Shown here in pieces: positions 49,366-58,355 of a stretch of 64,000 bases of DNA. Positions within the stretch are counted from its first letter, which is position 1. Every line of letters starts with the position of its first letter. The stretch is from positions 28,390,501 through 28,454,500 of the forward strand of contig NC_092672.1 of assembly GCF_964355755.1 (NCBI RefSeq). The letters are read 5' to 3'. The position numbers were made by a program, and so were the translations under genes. The notes under the pieces are model-generated. The model worked only from the letters and a program-made list of their open reading frames with translations. It was not told where the DNA came from and did no database searches. This DNA is from Antedon mediterranea (lineage: Eukaryota > Echinodermata > Crinoidea > Comatulida > Antedonidae).

Positions 49366-49735
49366 CTATGTCAAGTTGACCTCGCTCGTGTTATGTAGAC
49401 ATCGCTCTCGTGTTATGGAGACATTGCGCGAGTTGAGTTTACACATCGATCGTGTTATGGAGACATCGCTCGTGTTATGGAGACATCGCTCGAGTTGAGT
49501 TTTCGCGATGTGTAAACTCAACACGAGCAATGTCTCCATAACACGAGCGATGTGTAAACTCAACACGAGCGATGTCTCCATAACACGAGCGATGTGTAAA
49601 CTCAACTCGAGCGATGTCTCCATAACACGAGCGATGTGTAAACTCAACTCGAGCGATGTCTCTATAAAACGAGCGATATGTAAACTCAACTCGAGCGATG
49701 TCTCCATAACACGAGCGATGTGTAAACTAAACCGG
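49366..49735. repeat. 42-bp minisatellite with an internal inversion (intron 5)
   Basis: From about 49505 rightward the unit gatgtctccataacacgagc + gatgtgtaaactcaactcga repeats about five times. From about 49500 leftward the same unit appears reverse-complemented (ttatggagacatcgctcg, gagttgagttttcgc centre). Because 42 is a multiple of 3, both strands stay open (14-residue repeats), producing spurious frames of 99 and 113 codons. It can form a large cruciform. Confidence 0.85.
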
Positions 49736-49865
49736 AGGAAATGCGTCCCATACGTAGTTCAGTTGTCACAAATCAAAATCTACGATATTATATCCTTAGG
49801 TCCATGATTATACTCTAAATTGTTAGACCACAAAAAAAATAGTCTTAGTCCATGGTTAAACCTAC

Positions 49866-50126
49866 CTGTGAATGGGCCTATATATAAGCTTGAATATGGA
49901 TATTGAAATCGAGTAATACTGCTTTCCAATGATGGATTTCCAGTTCTTCTATCAACTCGATATATGTCATAAGTCGCCGCATTTGTCCAGTAGATATAAG
50001 GGCCATATATTTCAATATCAATGCAGGAATATCCGGCCAAATCAGCAATGGTTGTTCTGTTGGTTCCATCAAGGTTAGCTTCTTCAATGATATTAGTTAT
50101 TTCATCACACCAATACATCTTTCCAT
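49866..50126 (-). CDS. YWTD-EGF gene, exon 5: two propeller blades
   Basis: Acceptor ...ttatcttcaag before 50126 and donor ACAG|GTAGG after 49866. The first codon is completed by exon 4. Motifs: GKMYWCDEITNIIEEANLDG then YGPYIYWTNAATYDIYRVD, i.e. YWCD and YWTN variants of the LDLR class B YWTD signature with the usual LDG-x-N-R turn (DGTNRTTIADL). 261 bases, leaving phase 1 for exon 6. Confidence 0.85.
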
Positions 50127-51341
50127 CTTGAAGATAACAACAAAAATATATTTAAAAAAATAATGAACAATGGGATGTAGTTTAATCCAGTAATTCAGAA
50201 TATTATAATAATTTATCAAACTTCGTAAAATACATAATCGGTTGACACTTTTGCTCTTTTTTTTTTATCCCTAAACAGATAATGCTTTCATTGTTTTAAA
50301 TTATAAAGAAAAAAGATCGAGTTTGTTTACGCTCAGTGTCCAGGCATTTACGATATAAACAAACTATGAGATATGTTTTTTATAATAGTTATGGTGTAAT
50401 TGTTCTTTATCACTGATTTTTAATATTTAAAAAATAGAAATAAACTTCCACACATCCTACAAAAGATTTGTATAAAGTCCGTTGCATAGAAAGAATGTTA
50501 TCTACAATCTCCGAAGATAAAGAAATATTACAACATTGTATTAAAACACTGAATGAGGAATTAATTAACAATTTGAGTATTGCTATTGAAGAAATTGAGA
50601 CAGAAATAGACCTAAAACAAAGGAATTCGAAAATATTTACAGTAAAGAAACGAAAGTGCTTATATACGATCAAGGGTTACAAATGGATAGAGGAGGGTGA
50701 GCGCGTAGCACAAAATACTTCTTAGATTTAGAGAAAAAAAGCATATAAAAAATATTTAAAAAAATAATTGTAAATTATTGAAAAAACCAAAGGAATCATA
50801 TGTGAAGAAATAAGATTCTTTAAGAAACTATATGCTAATAAGGGAATCTCCCAGGTAAAGTTACTCTAGATCGTTCAAATGTAAATAGTTTACCAAAATG
50901 AAGAAAAAACAAGTTGTGAAGGCTTAAAGAAGAAACGTACAAGAAGCAGTGAAGCATTAAAGCATAATGTAATTGAATAAAGCCCCAGGGTATGATGGTT
51001 TACAAATATTAAATTTTTGGGAAGAGCTCAAATATTTAATATGTGATGTATTAATTTTAATGAATGTTATTTAAATAGCAAAATGAGCAATACGCAATGA
51101 CTTGGTGTTATTAATCTGAAAGGGGATAAAAATCAACTACAAAATTGGAGTCATATTACTCTGCTAACCACAGATTATAAAATATTAACACACATCCTTA
51201 GTAATGTGTATATGACAGGGATGTCCCTTGTCAGCATTATTATTTCTATTGGTTGTAGAATCAATGGCAATTAAGTAACCTAAGAAATGATCAACATTAT
51301 AAAGGAATGTTGCTACCTAGTCCTATAAAAGAGGAAGTGCG

Positions 51342-51966
51342 TCCCGTGGGGGTCACTTGTATATAAACCAAACGGTGGGGGGGGGGGGGGTGCAGCAGCC
51401 ACTTCAAGACATGAGGCACTTGCGCTACCTGTTTTACTGAAAAATACTACGGACTTGAACTACCATTTACCAAAATCCAGTGTACTTTAAAAAGACGGTA
51501 GGCAGAAACAAGGCCACGCCAGAGAGGGCGCAATGTTTGTACTGGTTCCCGGCATGATCTGCGCATTGCCAAAGAGACCGTTCATGGCAAAATCACGAAG
51601 TTTATCGCTCGTCCGTGTGGTGCATGACGACGATGATCAAGATTGGTCACAGTTGAATGATTTTTTATGCGAAAACTCTAGGCCTATTCAAAGGTATTTA
51701 GCGATGGGCTTATATAGCCGGGCTTATAGCATCCAGTATGCTAAAATACCTGCAAAATGTGGCGATAAATCGTCAAATTTTGACACGGGTGGGCGGGCCA
51801 GGGACTTGAACTACTAATTTCACCCCGTCATTTCCCACACTTGTGCTACCAACTCTCCATATTTTCCCACACTTGTGCTACCAGGCCCTCGAAATCATAC
51901 CCGTAAATGCGACACCTCCCCGTATGGAAATATTTAAGAGTGAAACCCCCCCCCCCCCCTCCCTGT
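51342..51966. mobile_element. 625-bp non-autonomous DNA element with G14/C14 subterminal runs and 9-bp TSD
   Basis: Flanked by gaagtgcgt at 51333-51341 and 51967-51975. LINE coding sequence (PIKEEVR then MAQLADD) is continuous when the element and one repeat are ignored. Near the left end is ggt followed by G14 (51377-51390) and near the right end gaaa followed by C14 (51946-51959); gtgggggtcactt on the left resembles the complement of aagagtgaaaccc on the right, suggesting degenerate TIRs. Two internal copies of cccacacttgtgctacca (near 51834 and 51866). No coding capacity; class unknown, with a TSD length as in Mutator/Merlin-like elements. Confidence 0.75.
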
Positions 51967-52277
51967 GAAGTGCGTATGGCACAACTTGCAGATGATACAG
52001 TATTGTTTGCAGGAAACGAAAAAAGTATAACAAGAGGTCTATTCATTGTTAATCATTTCTGTGAAGTATCTGGTTTAAGCTTAAATAATAACAAAACTAG
52101 TGCCATGTGGATTTTATAGAAGGTATTACCATTCCCAAATGGGAAAAAGAAATTGGTATTGAAATTACAAACTGGTTTGATATTTGGTCAAGAAAAGTAA
52201 GAAATGAGAAATACAAAAAATATGCATAACTTAATTACAAATTGCTTCTCAGAATTTTACCAACACATTTACAACTA

Positions 52278-52791
52278 GAGGGTACTCCGAGAGTACAAAC
52301 CTCCGCCTACTGTAAATTTCCCTACATAAAATTCACCCGGAAAATATTATAGGCTAACTGCACACTACAAAGTTGTGGATGAGCGTTTGGTGTAATTGTT
52401 ATGTATCCAGCCTCTCACAGTTGAGATCGCTGGTTCAAGTCCCGCTGATGTTTTTTTTTTATTATTATTGTATTTTATTTATTTTTTTGGACCTTGATCT
52501 TTGACCCTGACCCTTCAAAATTTAACCACAATTATATGATGAGTCAGAATCGGATTAAAACTGTGGTCTCTAGGCAGTAAAATAGTTTTTTGTTAGTTGT
52601 GACCTTGACCTATGACCTTTTCCCCTCAAATTCGAACTCCTCTGAGCTTTTTGGGCTTAGATCATTGTGAACAAATTTGGTGAGAATCAGCTAAAAACTG
52701 TGGTCTCCAGGATGTTCACATACACACACACACACACACACCCACGCACACAAACATACAGGGGTGAAAATATAACCTCCTTGGTGGAGGT
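52278..52791 (+). mobile_element. 0.5-kb ACTAGA-type element (pearl/HINE-like)
   Basis: Left end (a)actagAGGGTACTCCGAGAGTAC followed by acctccgcc; right end a CA microsatellite (52723-52741), then acagggg and the hairpin acctcc-ttgg-tggaggt. The word acctcc just inside the 5' end equals the stem of the 3' hairpin, the same grammar as units A and B. The LINE target gives the empty site ttacaactatata, so the insertion lies between two A residues or with a 5-bp aacta duplication. A microsatellite beside a 3' hairpin is known from Helentron-associated non-autonomous elements. Confidence 0.75.
52387..52460 (+). ncRNA. tRNA-Asp-like domain within the 0.5-kb element
   Basis: TTGGTGTAATTGTTATGTAT (D-arm/A box-like), ctctcac anticodon-loop-like and CTGGTTCAAGTCCCG (strong B box), then T10 at 52451-52460 as a Pol III terminator. 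Overall spelling is nearest to tRNA-Asp/Glu. The anticodon stem is broken, so it is a promoter-like relic rather than a tRNA gene. Orientation is opposite to the tRNA-like domains of units A and B. Confidence 0.55.
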
Positions 52792-53411
52792 AACTATATA
52801 AATGGAATATTAAAAACCCCAAAAAATGTTATGTGATGTAACTGAGGATGAAAAACACATGTTTTTCAAATGTAAAAGCAATGTCTATTTATGGAAAAAA
52901 TCAATAAAATAATAAAAAGTTAGATAATAGTATCGGTTCTTTTGAAGAACTTGTTTTTGGGTGAATGCAATATAAAGATAAATTTATGCTCTATATTCTA
53001 TATACAAAATAAAAATATTGTCAGAATTAAATAGGTCAATCTGTAAAAACTTATGGATTATGTTTAAAAATATACTTACACAAGAGCATTCCATGAATGT
53101 ATTTTTAATTTTTTTTTTTAAGGTTACTGTAAATAAACTAATTTGTACAAAAATGTAAATAATGCAAATAAAACAGAAAAGAAAAATAGGGGGAAAACAC
53201 TAAAAAGAAGAGTAAGCAGAAAGCACTGAAAATGCTATACTCTAGTATAGTTTTTTCAGATGTAAGGGGAAACTTAATATTATAAATGAAAATATTTATA
53301 TATTTAAAAAAGATAATACACAAACATAATAAAATTGTTTATTTATCAAAATGATTATGTTTTGAAATTAAGTAAAGGTGAGTGAACCTCACAAAAAAAA
53401 AAAAAAGAGGC

Positions 53412-53761
53412 CAGGGGTTCTCAACAGGCGGCTCAAGGACCAAATGCGGCTCGTGGGTGCATTTCATATGGCATGCAAAGAGATACTGCTAAAAAGTTTA
53501 CTCCTTATAGCGGCATGGGTTCCCGTAAGCAGGGCTATAATATTAGCAGCAACCGGAACCGGCACATCTAGCTCTATTTTTCAAATGGTACTGGTCGGTC
53601 CTGGAAACTAAGTGCCATTTCCCGTTTTTTTTTATCTTTGTAGGCCTACTCCATGACCCAAATGCCCTTGTTACATGGCTGTTCCAGCCTATAATATCTG
53701 GCCCGCGGCGACATTTGTAAATTGCAATATGGCCCACGGTAGGAACGGTTGAGAACCCCTG
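53412..53761. mobile_element. hAT-like MITE
   Basis: 350 bp with terminal inverted repeats CAGGGGTTCTCAAC...GTTGAGAACCCCTG, the spelling common for hAT (Charlie-type) non-autonomous elements. GC-richer than its surroundings. No 8-bp duplication is visible at the edges, and a poly(A) stretch abuts the left side, so one flank may have been altered. Confidence 0.75.
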
Positions 53762-53806
53762 ACATATTCTAATAACTAAAAGATAAAATATAAGTTGTAT
53801 CTGAAC

Positions 53807-53934
53807 CGTTAACTGATAACGCAAGCCCGTTTGGTAGATAAAGTGCCGTTGTCACAAGTTCTTCTCTGGTACTCAAGTCATTCAGCTTCGCGCGCTCTAT
53901 CTTTTGCAAACCATAATCAGTCCAGTACAGGTAT
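53807..53934 (-). CDS. YWTD-EGF gene, exon 4: propeller blade
   Basis: Acceptor ttttatag before 53934. Reads YLYWTDYGLQKIERAKLND then LYLPNGLALSVN, a standard blade (YWTD strand plus P-x-G-x-A-x-S/D strand). 128 bases. The donor is the weak ACG|GTTCAG; it is accepted because it leaves phase 1 and joins exon 5 to give VNDG-KMYW, the expected spelling at this blade position. Confidence 0.8.
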
Positions 53935-54238
53935 CTATAAAATAAAGCATAATAATTTCTCGTATTTATAACGTCCATGTGTAGAAATATATAATACAAC
54001 TATTACAACCGGAACAGATGAAAATATTCAATTTCATTATTAATAAGAAAACCAATGGAAATTAACAAAATTAAACAAATCAATGTTGAATTTTGATCTA
54101 CGTCATTTAAAAAAAATTATTTTGTTAAAAAGGTACCGTGATAAAGCCCTGCATAGAGCAAAGATAGATTGATTTGCATAAGTAAACCCACCTAAGTAAG
54201 ATTTAAACCCGATTTCTTCAGATAAGCTACGTACATAC

Positions 54239-54401
54239 CCGTTAACAGTATCTATCGCAATCCCACGTGGACCGCCTAATGATGTATCAAAAAGAACTGT
54301 TCTGCCTGTTCCATCCAGATTTATTACTTCGATTCGGTCTTCTACCTCATCTGTCCAATAAAGTTTATTTTCAATTACGTCAACGGCAATACCACGAACA
54401 C
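54239..54401 (-). CDS. YWTD-EGF gene, exon 3: propeller blades
   Basis: Acceptor attaattaag before 54401, donor AACGG|GTATGT after 54239. Reads VRGIAVDVIENKLYWTDEVEDRIEVINLDG then GGPRGIAIDTVNG: the canonical LDLR class B pattern (RGIAVD, LYWTD, LDG, PRGIAID). 163 bases, entering in phase 1 and leaving in phase 2, both matched by neighbours. Confidence 0.9.
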
Positions 54402-55347
54402 CTTAATTAATGAGAAATATCATCTTTATATTATTGCTGTGGGTTAACATTACCTTGAAACATTACCTATACAGCCTCAGATTATGTATTAGTGTAACCC
54501 TTCTTGTTCGATAAAAAATAATGAAAACTCGGATTTCAAATGAATTTATATCATTCCGGAATTTATTCCAATTGAAGTTTAATCTTAAACTAAAATAGAA
54601 AATACATACATGTATTATAATATAACTAACATACATCGATCGATTAAAACAATACAACACTATCAAAACAGGTAACTCTTGATATCTTAATCCATAATTG
54701 TCTTCATAATTAATCAATAATCAATAATATCGTAATAAAACAAAAATGCTATAGCAATAGTAATTAAGTGAAAATTCAATATAAAACACGCTAATGCTTC
54801 ATCACTTTATACATTTACTAAAGCCTAACATATTCCTTGGAATATCTTTAATACAAACGTATCCTTTAACATACTAGATCAAGAGTGAAATAAAAGTTAT
54901 AACAAGTGTACATAATACAGTAACCCTATGAGTCGTTCAGCCAATTCGGCGAACATAACACTATGTTCTTGATCCTAAATTAATATAAAGATGGATCATC
55001 GTAACAAGGCTTCTAATAATTAGTCGTATGGACCAGAAACTTAAAAAAACAGGTTGTTAATATGGTTAGAGCAGTGTTACACTTTGTATGTCTTGGTTTT
55101 ATCTGTGTGAATCAGGGGAATGGAATGTGGGGCTGGTCTTATTTGACAACTTTGGGTTTAGGTTATTTATGTCTTCTTCAAGAGGGCTCTTTATTTTATG
55201 GTTCCCTGTCATTTCAGATTTTGCACTGTGTTACATATAGGCCTAACCTATATTTTAATTCTTGGCCAAGTTCTTCTTCACGGCTGTCAATAGTACATTC
55301 TACTTGATAATTAATTGAACATAAACAGAATAATGTCTTGTTCTTAC
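54402..55347 (-). other. intron 2 of the YWTD-EGF gene
   Basis: AT-rich, no recognised insertion. Frames at 54463-54717 (minus) and 55062-55307 (plus) are intronic and lack domains. Confidence 0.6.
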
Positions 55348-55599
55348 CCCTAACTTCAGTAGAAACCAAAACTTTGTGCTGATTATTGGCAAATGAATAC
55401 CATTCAATGGTATCATTAGTATAAGAAGACCAGTATAACGTTAAGGTGTCAGGATTATAATCAAGAGCTGTGATACCGATTGGTGTTGGTGAAACTGTCT
55501 GTGGCAATGCGGCCACAAAGTTTAAAGTTGTGTTAGTCAGACTTATGTTTGAATAATAAATGGTGTCTTGATAACCACCTACGAACACAATATCACGTC
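55348..55599 (-). CDS. YWTD-EGF gene, exon 2: first propeller blades
   Basis: Acceptor ttatcttacag before 55599, donor AGGG|GTAAGA after 55348. Reads RDIVFVGGYQDTIYYSNISL then ITALDYNPDTLTLYWSSYTN and IEWYSF: a YYSN and a YWSS strand, diverged YWTD repeats. It starts right after the signal peptide, so the propeller is the N-terminal domain. Several N-x-T/S sites (NISL, NTTL, NDT) suit an extracellular protein. Confidence 0.85.
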
Positions 55600-56184
55600 C
55601 TGTAAGATAATAACGTTACATCGAATACAATAACCTAAATAATACAAATACAATAACTTAAAACCATGAGTACATTCTAATAAATAAAACACGAATACAG
55701 ACTCTGTGCATCCGTCAGACAGCGTAACACAAACTACAAATGATATCTATAGTTAATATCTAATTTGTTAGGTAAAAACAAAAGCTCCCTCTATAATGTA
55801 AAGCATCCTTCTGTAACAACAAACCTTATTTCTGAAAACACTGTCATGCAAACTTTACTTCCAGAAAATAATATATTATTATAATATTAATAGAAGAAGA
55901 ATAGTTTATTATTATTCATTAAATAATTTTTTTTGTAAGAATGATGGAAATTAGAGGGAGCTAACCGTACCTTTATGCCTACCGTAACAGAGTTATATTG
56001 GGAAGGTAACCTGTTAATTGTACACTGTAATATATATATATATATATATATTTTTTTTTGTTGAAATTATAGTGTAGTTTGATAGTCATTTCGTATGATA
56101 CATGATTATATTTCACCGTATTTATATTTTTTTTTCTAAAAACGCATAATTATATTAAGGCCATGTCTTGAAGTCAATACTTAC
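55600..56184 (-). other. intron 1 of the YWTD-EGF gene
   Basis: AT-rich, including a TA dinucleotide run (56029-56050) and T-runs. No other feature seen. Confidence 0.6.
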
Positions 56185-56245
56185 CGTAAACGAATCCTAT
56201 GCGTAAAGTCACTAGACACATTGCAAACAATAGAGATGTCATCAT
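56185..56245 (-). CDS. YWTD-EGF gene, exon 1: signal peptide
   Basis: Two consecutive ATGs (56243-56245 and 56240-56242) open a hydrophobic leader, MMTSLLFAMCLVTLRIGFVY, ending at the donor ACG|GTAAGT. 61 bases, phase 1, matching exon 2 exactly. It gives secretion or membrane targeting. The gene as reconstructed (exons 1-6) is a secreted single beta-propeller plus EGF, far shorter than LRP4/5/6, which repeat this module four times and span the membrane; a longer form is possible if exons continue left of 49 kb. No TATA box or other promoter was recognised upstream (56246-56700). Confidence 0.8.
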
Positions 56246-56891
56246 GTTACTTCTATATACAAAAAAATATTTGTTATCGAGGATTCATGACAACTTAATT
56301 ATATCTTCTTTTTTACATGTCAAACAAAAACTAGCCCTAATAATATTAGTACTATAAAATATCGTGTTATTATGATACCATTAAGTAAGTGCTTCAAGCT
56401 ATTTTACATGGATACAATTTATCAACGTTGATCAAATAGATATCATTGTGTGCAACTTATGATTTTAATTATAATGCAAACTCTACCAACAGACTTTTGT
56501 TGGAAGAGAATGGTACTTATAACACGCTTTGATGTCATGGTATGCCTACCAACATGCTTCACTGGGTATTGCATAAAAAAAAAAACTTTTAGCAGTATAT
56601 GAATTGTAAGCACGATCGATATGTCATTTAGAAATAATAAAGGCTGAAAATAATGAAAATGCTGTGGGTATCGGTGACTGGATCTCAATGGAGATACAAA
56701 ATAAAATAATCAAAATGCTACTGTAGATCAAAACGATAAAGTAAAACAGCCAGAAAATTATCAGAGCTTTCGGGTAACACTAGCCCTTCATCAGTGCAAG
56801 TGAGAGTATATATATTGTGAGGGTGTTTGTTGTATGAGAGAACGTATATGGTGGGTGAAAATCGGTGAAAATATGTGATAATACCATATAT
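56246..56891. other. no gene recognised; upstream of the YWTD-EGF gene
   Basis: Should contain the promoter and 5' UTR of the minus-strand gene. No clear core-promoter element was identified. Minus-strand frames at 56443-56688 and 56718-57161 lack domains; the second overlaps a tRNA-like sequence. Confidence 0.4.
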
Positions 56892-56962
56892 GGCTCTGTG
56901 GTCTGGTGGTATGATACTCGCCCTGTAAGCGAGAGGTCGCAGGTTCGACTCCCGCCAGAAAC
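56892..56962 (+). tRNA. tRNA-like gene or SINE head (tRNA-Pro-like body, anticodon position TGT)
   Basis: 71 bases: acceptor GGCTCTG/CAGAAAC (two mismatches), D-arm gtctggtggtatgat, perfect five-pair anticodon stem ctcgc/gcgag around the loop cctgtaa, T-arm with ggttcgact loop (one mismatch). Followed by T-runs (56964-56969, 56976-56982). The body spelling is close to tRNA-Pro while the anticodon triplet is TGT (Thr). The mismatches argue for a pseudogene or SINE promoter rather than a functional tRNA. Confidence 0.5.
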
Positions 56963-57659
56963 ATTTTTTCAACATTTTTTTACAACTAAAAATACGGAAC
57001 TTTCGCCGATGAGCTATGCTCGACACGATTATGAGACATTGGTCCAAATATGAGCACTGTTTCAATAATTTGACAGTATTATTTATTTTATCTCTGGTGC
57101 GCGTGCGTACAATTGAGGGAATAGTGCTGAAATCTGTGAACATAAGAAAAAGTTGCTTCAACCGAGATTCGAACCCGGCATTATAAACTTATTTTGTGCT
57201 AAAAACGTTCTAAAGTTCACACCGAAAATCACCAAAAACACTGATTGTTCACATTATATTGGTCAAAACTTCGCTGATACTTATCCGATATTTTTCTGGA
57301 AAAGTCAAATTTGTTGAAAGTTTAATCATCTTTACAGCAATATAAATATTAATAACTAAATGCTACGTATTTTTTCCGGAAGTTTGATTCCACTCGTGAA
57401 AACGAAACAGTAAAATCGGTTAAATTACCATGCTATAATAAATACAAATTCCTCTATAGCCAGTTTCTTCCCAAAGGTAAGAAACATCTCTGTCCAAAAA
57501 CAGACGATCAATGATACAAATAGCCAAAAAAGGCTGAAACCGTAACATTTTACATGAAAAATGTTTAAATTTATAAGAAAATATCATATATGTAAACAAA
57601 TGTATAAAATGTATAGACAATTAAATATAAAAACAGGAAACGACATTCATATTAAACTG

Positions 57660-58347
57660 AGTAAAGGACATCAATAAAAAAAAAAGAAGATTAAGGCGGA
57701 TCATTAAGGAGTCTGATTAGGGCTGGAATAGCTGACTTTCAGTGTCTCTCAGTACGACAAAAGGATCATCAAAGTTTTTCTAAGGCATCTCAAACACTCA
57801 CGTTTAGGGAGTAACAAACTGCCGATATCAGATAAAAGAAGTTTCTTCCCAAAGGTAAGAAACATCTCTTCTCGCCTTAAGCGAAGTAAGATCTACAGAC
57901 CCAAGAACAATATCGTAATGGGTATAGTCTGAACCGAGAATGAGACGTAACACTCTTTTCTGAATTAACTCAATACGCTACATGTTTAAATGTTAAAGAG
58001 GTATGCCAGACACAGCATGAAGCATACTCTAAACACGGCCTAATATATGTGGTATAAACACTACCATGACATTTCGATGGTTTCGGAATGATCTGATTAT
58101 TATTGCACCAGAGTTCAATCTCATTAAGCATACATTGCATAGAGGATTACCACCCTTTTTAACAATTTCACCAATGGTAAGGTCATTAACATATTTTCAT
58201 CGCCTGCAGTTTCCCTCACAATCATTATTAATGAGGATGTGTAGATGGTATATTAGTGCCAATTTTGGAATTAATAACTCTATTAGAAAGGAAATTGCAG
58301 ACAATGGGTATGATTGACGGTCTAACACCAATGGAAATCATCTTATT
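57660..58347 (-). pseudogene. dead LINE, C-terminal part, minus strand (duplication copy 1)
   Basis: Reading leftward from the RT side, the strand carries a thumb-like region, then RVLRLILGSDYTHYDIVLGS near 57970-57905 and SLKARRDVSYLW: the typical LINE C-terminus (R-x-L-R-x-I-L-G, YDxxL, LxxRR). An internal deletion separates it from the RT palm part now at 61354-61524. The tail at about 57660 ends in an A-run seen as aaaaaaaa. Multiple stops. Confidence 0.65.
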
Positions 58348-58355
58348 AATTAAAA

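Larger units (their letters stand above)
50470..52950 (+). pseudogene. Tx1/L1-like LINE ORF2, heavily degraded
   Basis: Fragments in order: linker YTIKGYKWIEEGER (50662-50703), NKAPGYDGLQI near 50975, GCPLSALLF near 51216-51245, then, beyond an insertion, RMAQLADDTVLFAGNEKS (about 51972-52026) with SLNNNKTSA, and a C-terminal region split again at 52277/52792 (LLLRILPTHL, then YKWNIKNPK). Stops and frameshifts occur throughout. Same motif family as the LINEs at 9-12 kb and 14-35 kb. It serves as an empty-site ruler for the two insertions. Confidence 0.8.
50127..53806 (-). other. intron 4 of the YWTD-EGF gene, filled with nested transposons
   Basis: Contains a dead plus-strand Tx1/L1-like LINE, two elements inserted into that LINE (51342-51966 and 52278-52791), and a hAT-like MITE. 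Host splice junctions on both sides are intact and in phase, so the gene could still be functional if the 3.7-kb intron is removed. Confidence 0.7.

Noticed and set aside
49366-49807. Long repetitive frames on both strands (113 and 99 codons)
   Set aside because: Product of a 42-bp minisatellite whose period is a multiple of three; located in an intron.
53378-53824. Short frames across the hAT-like MITE (77 and 93 codons)
   Set aside because: They follow the MITE and exon 4 in wrong frames; the real coding frame here is the YWTD exon at 53807-53934.
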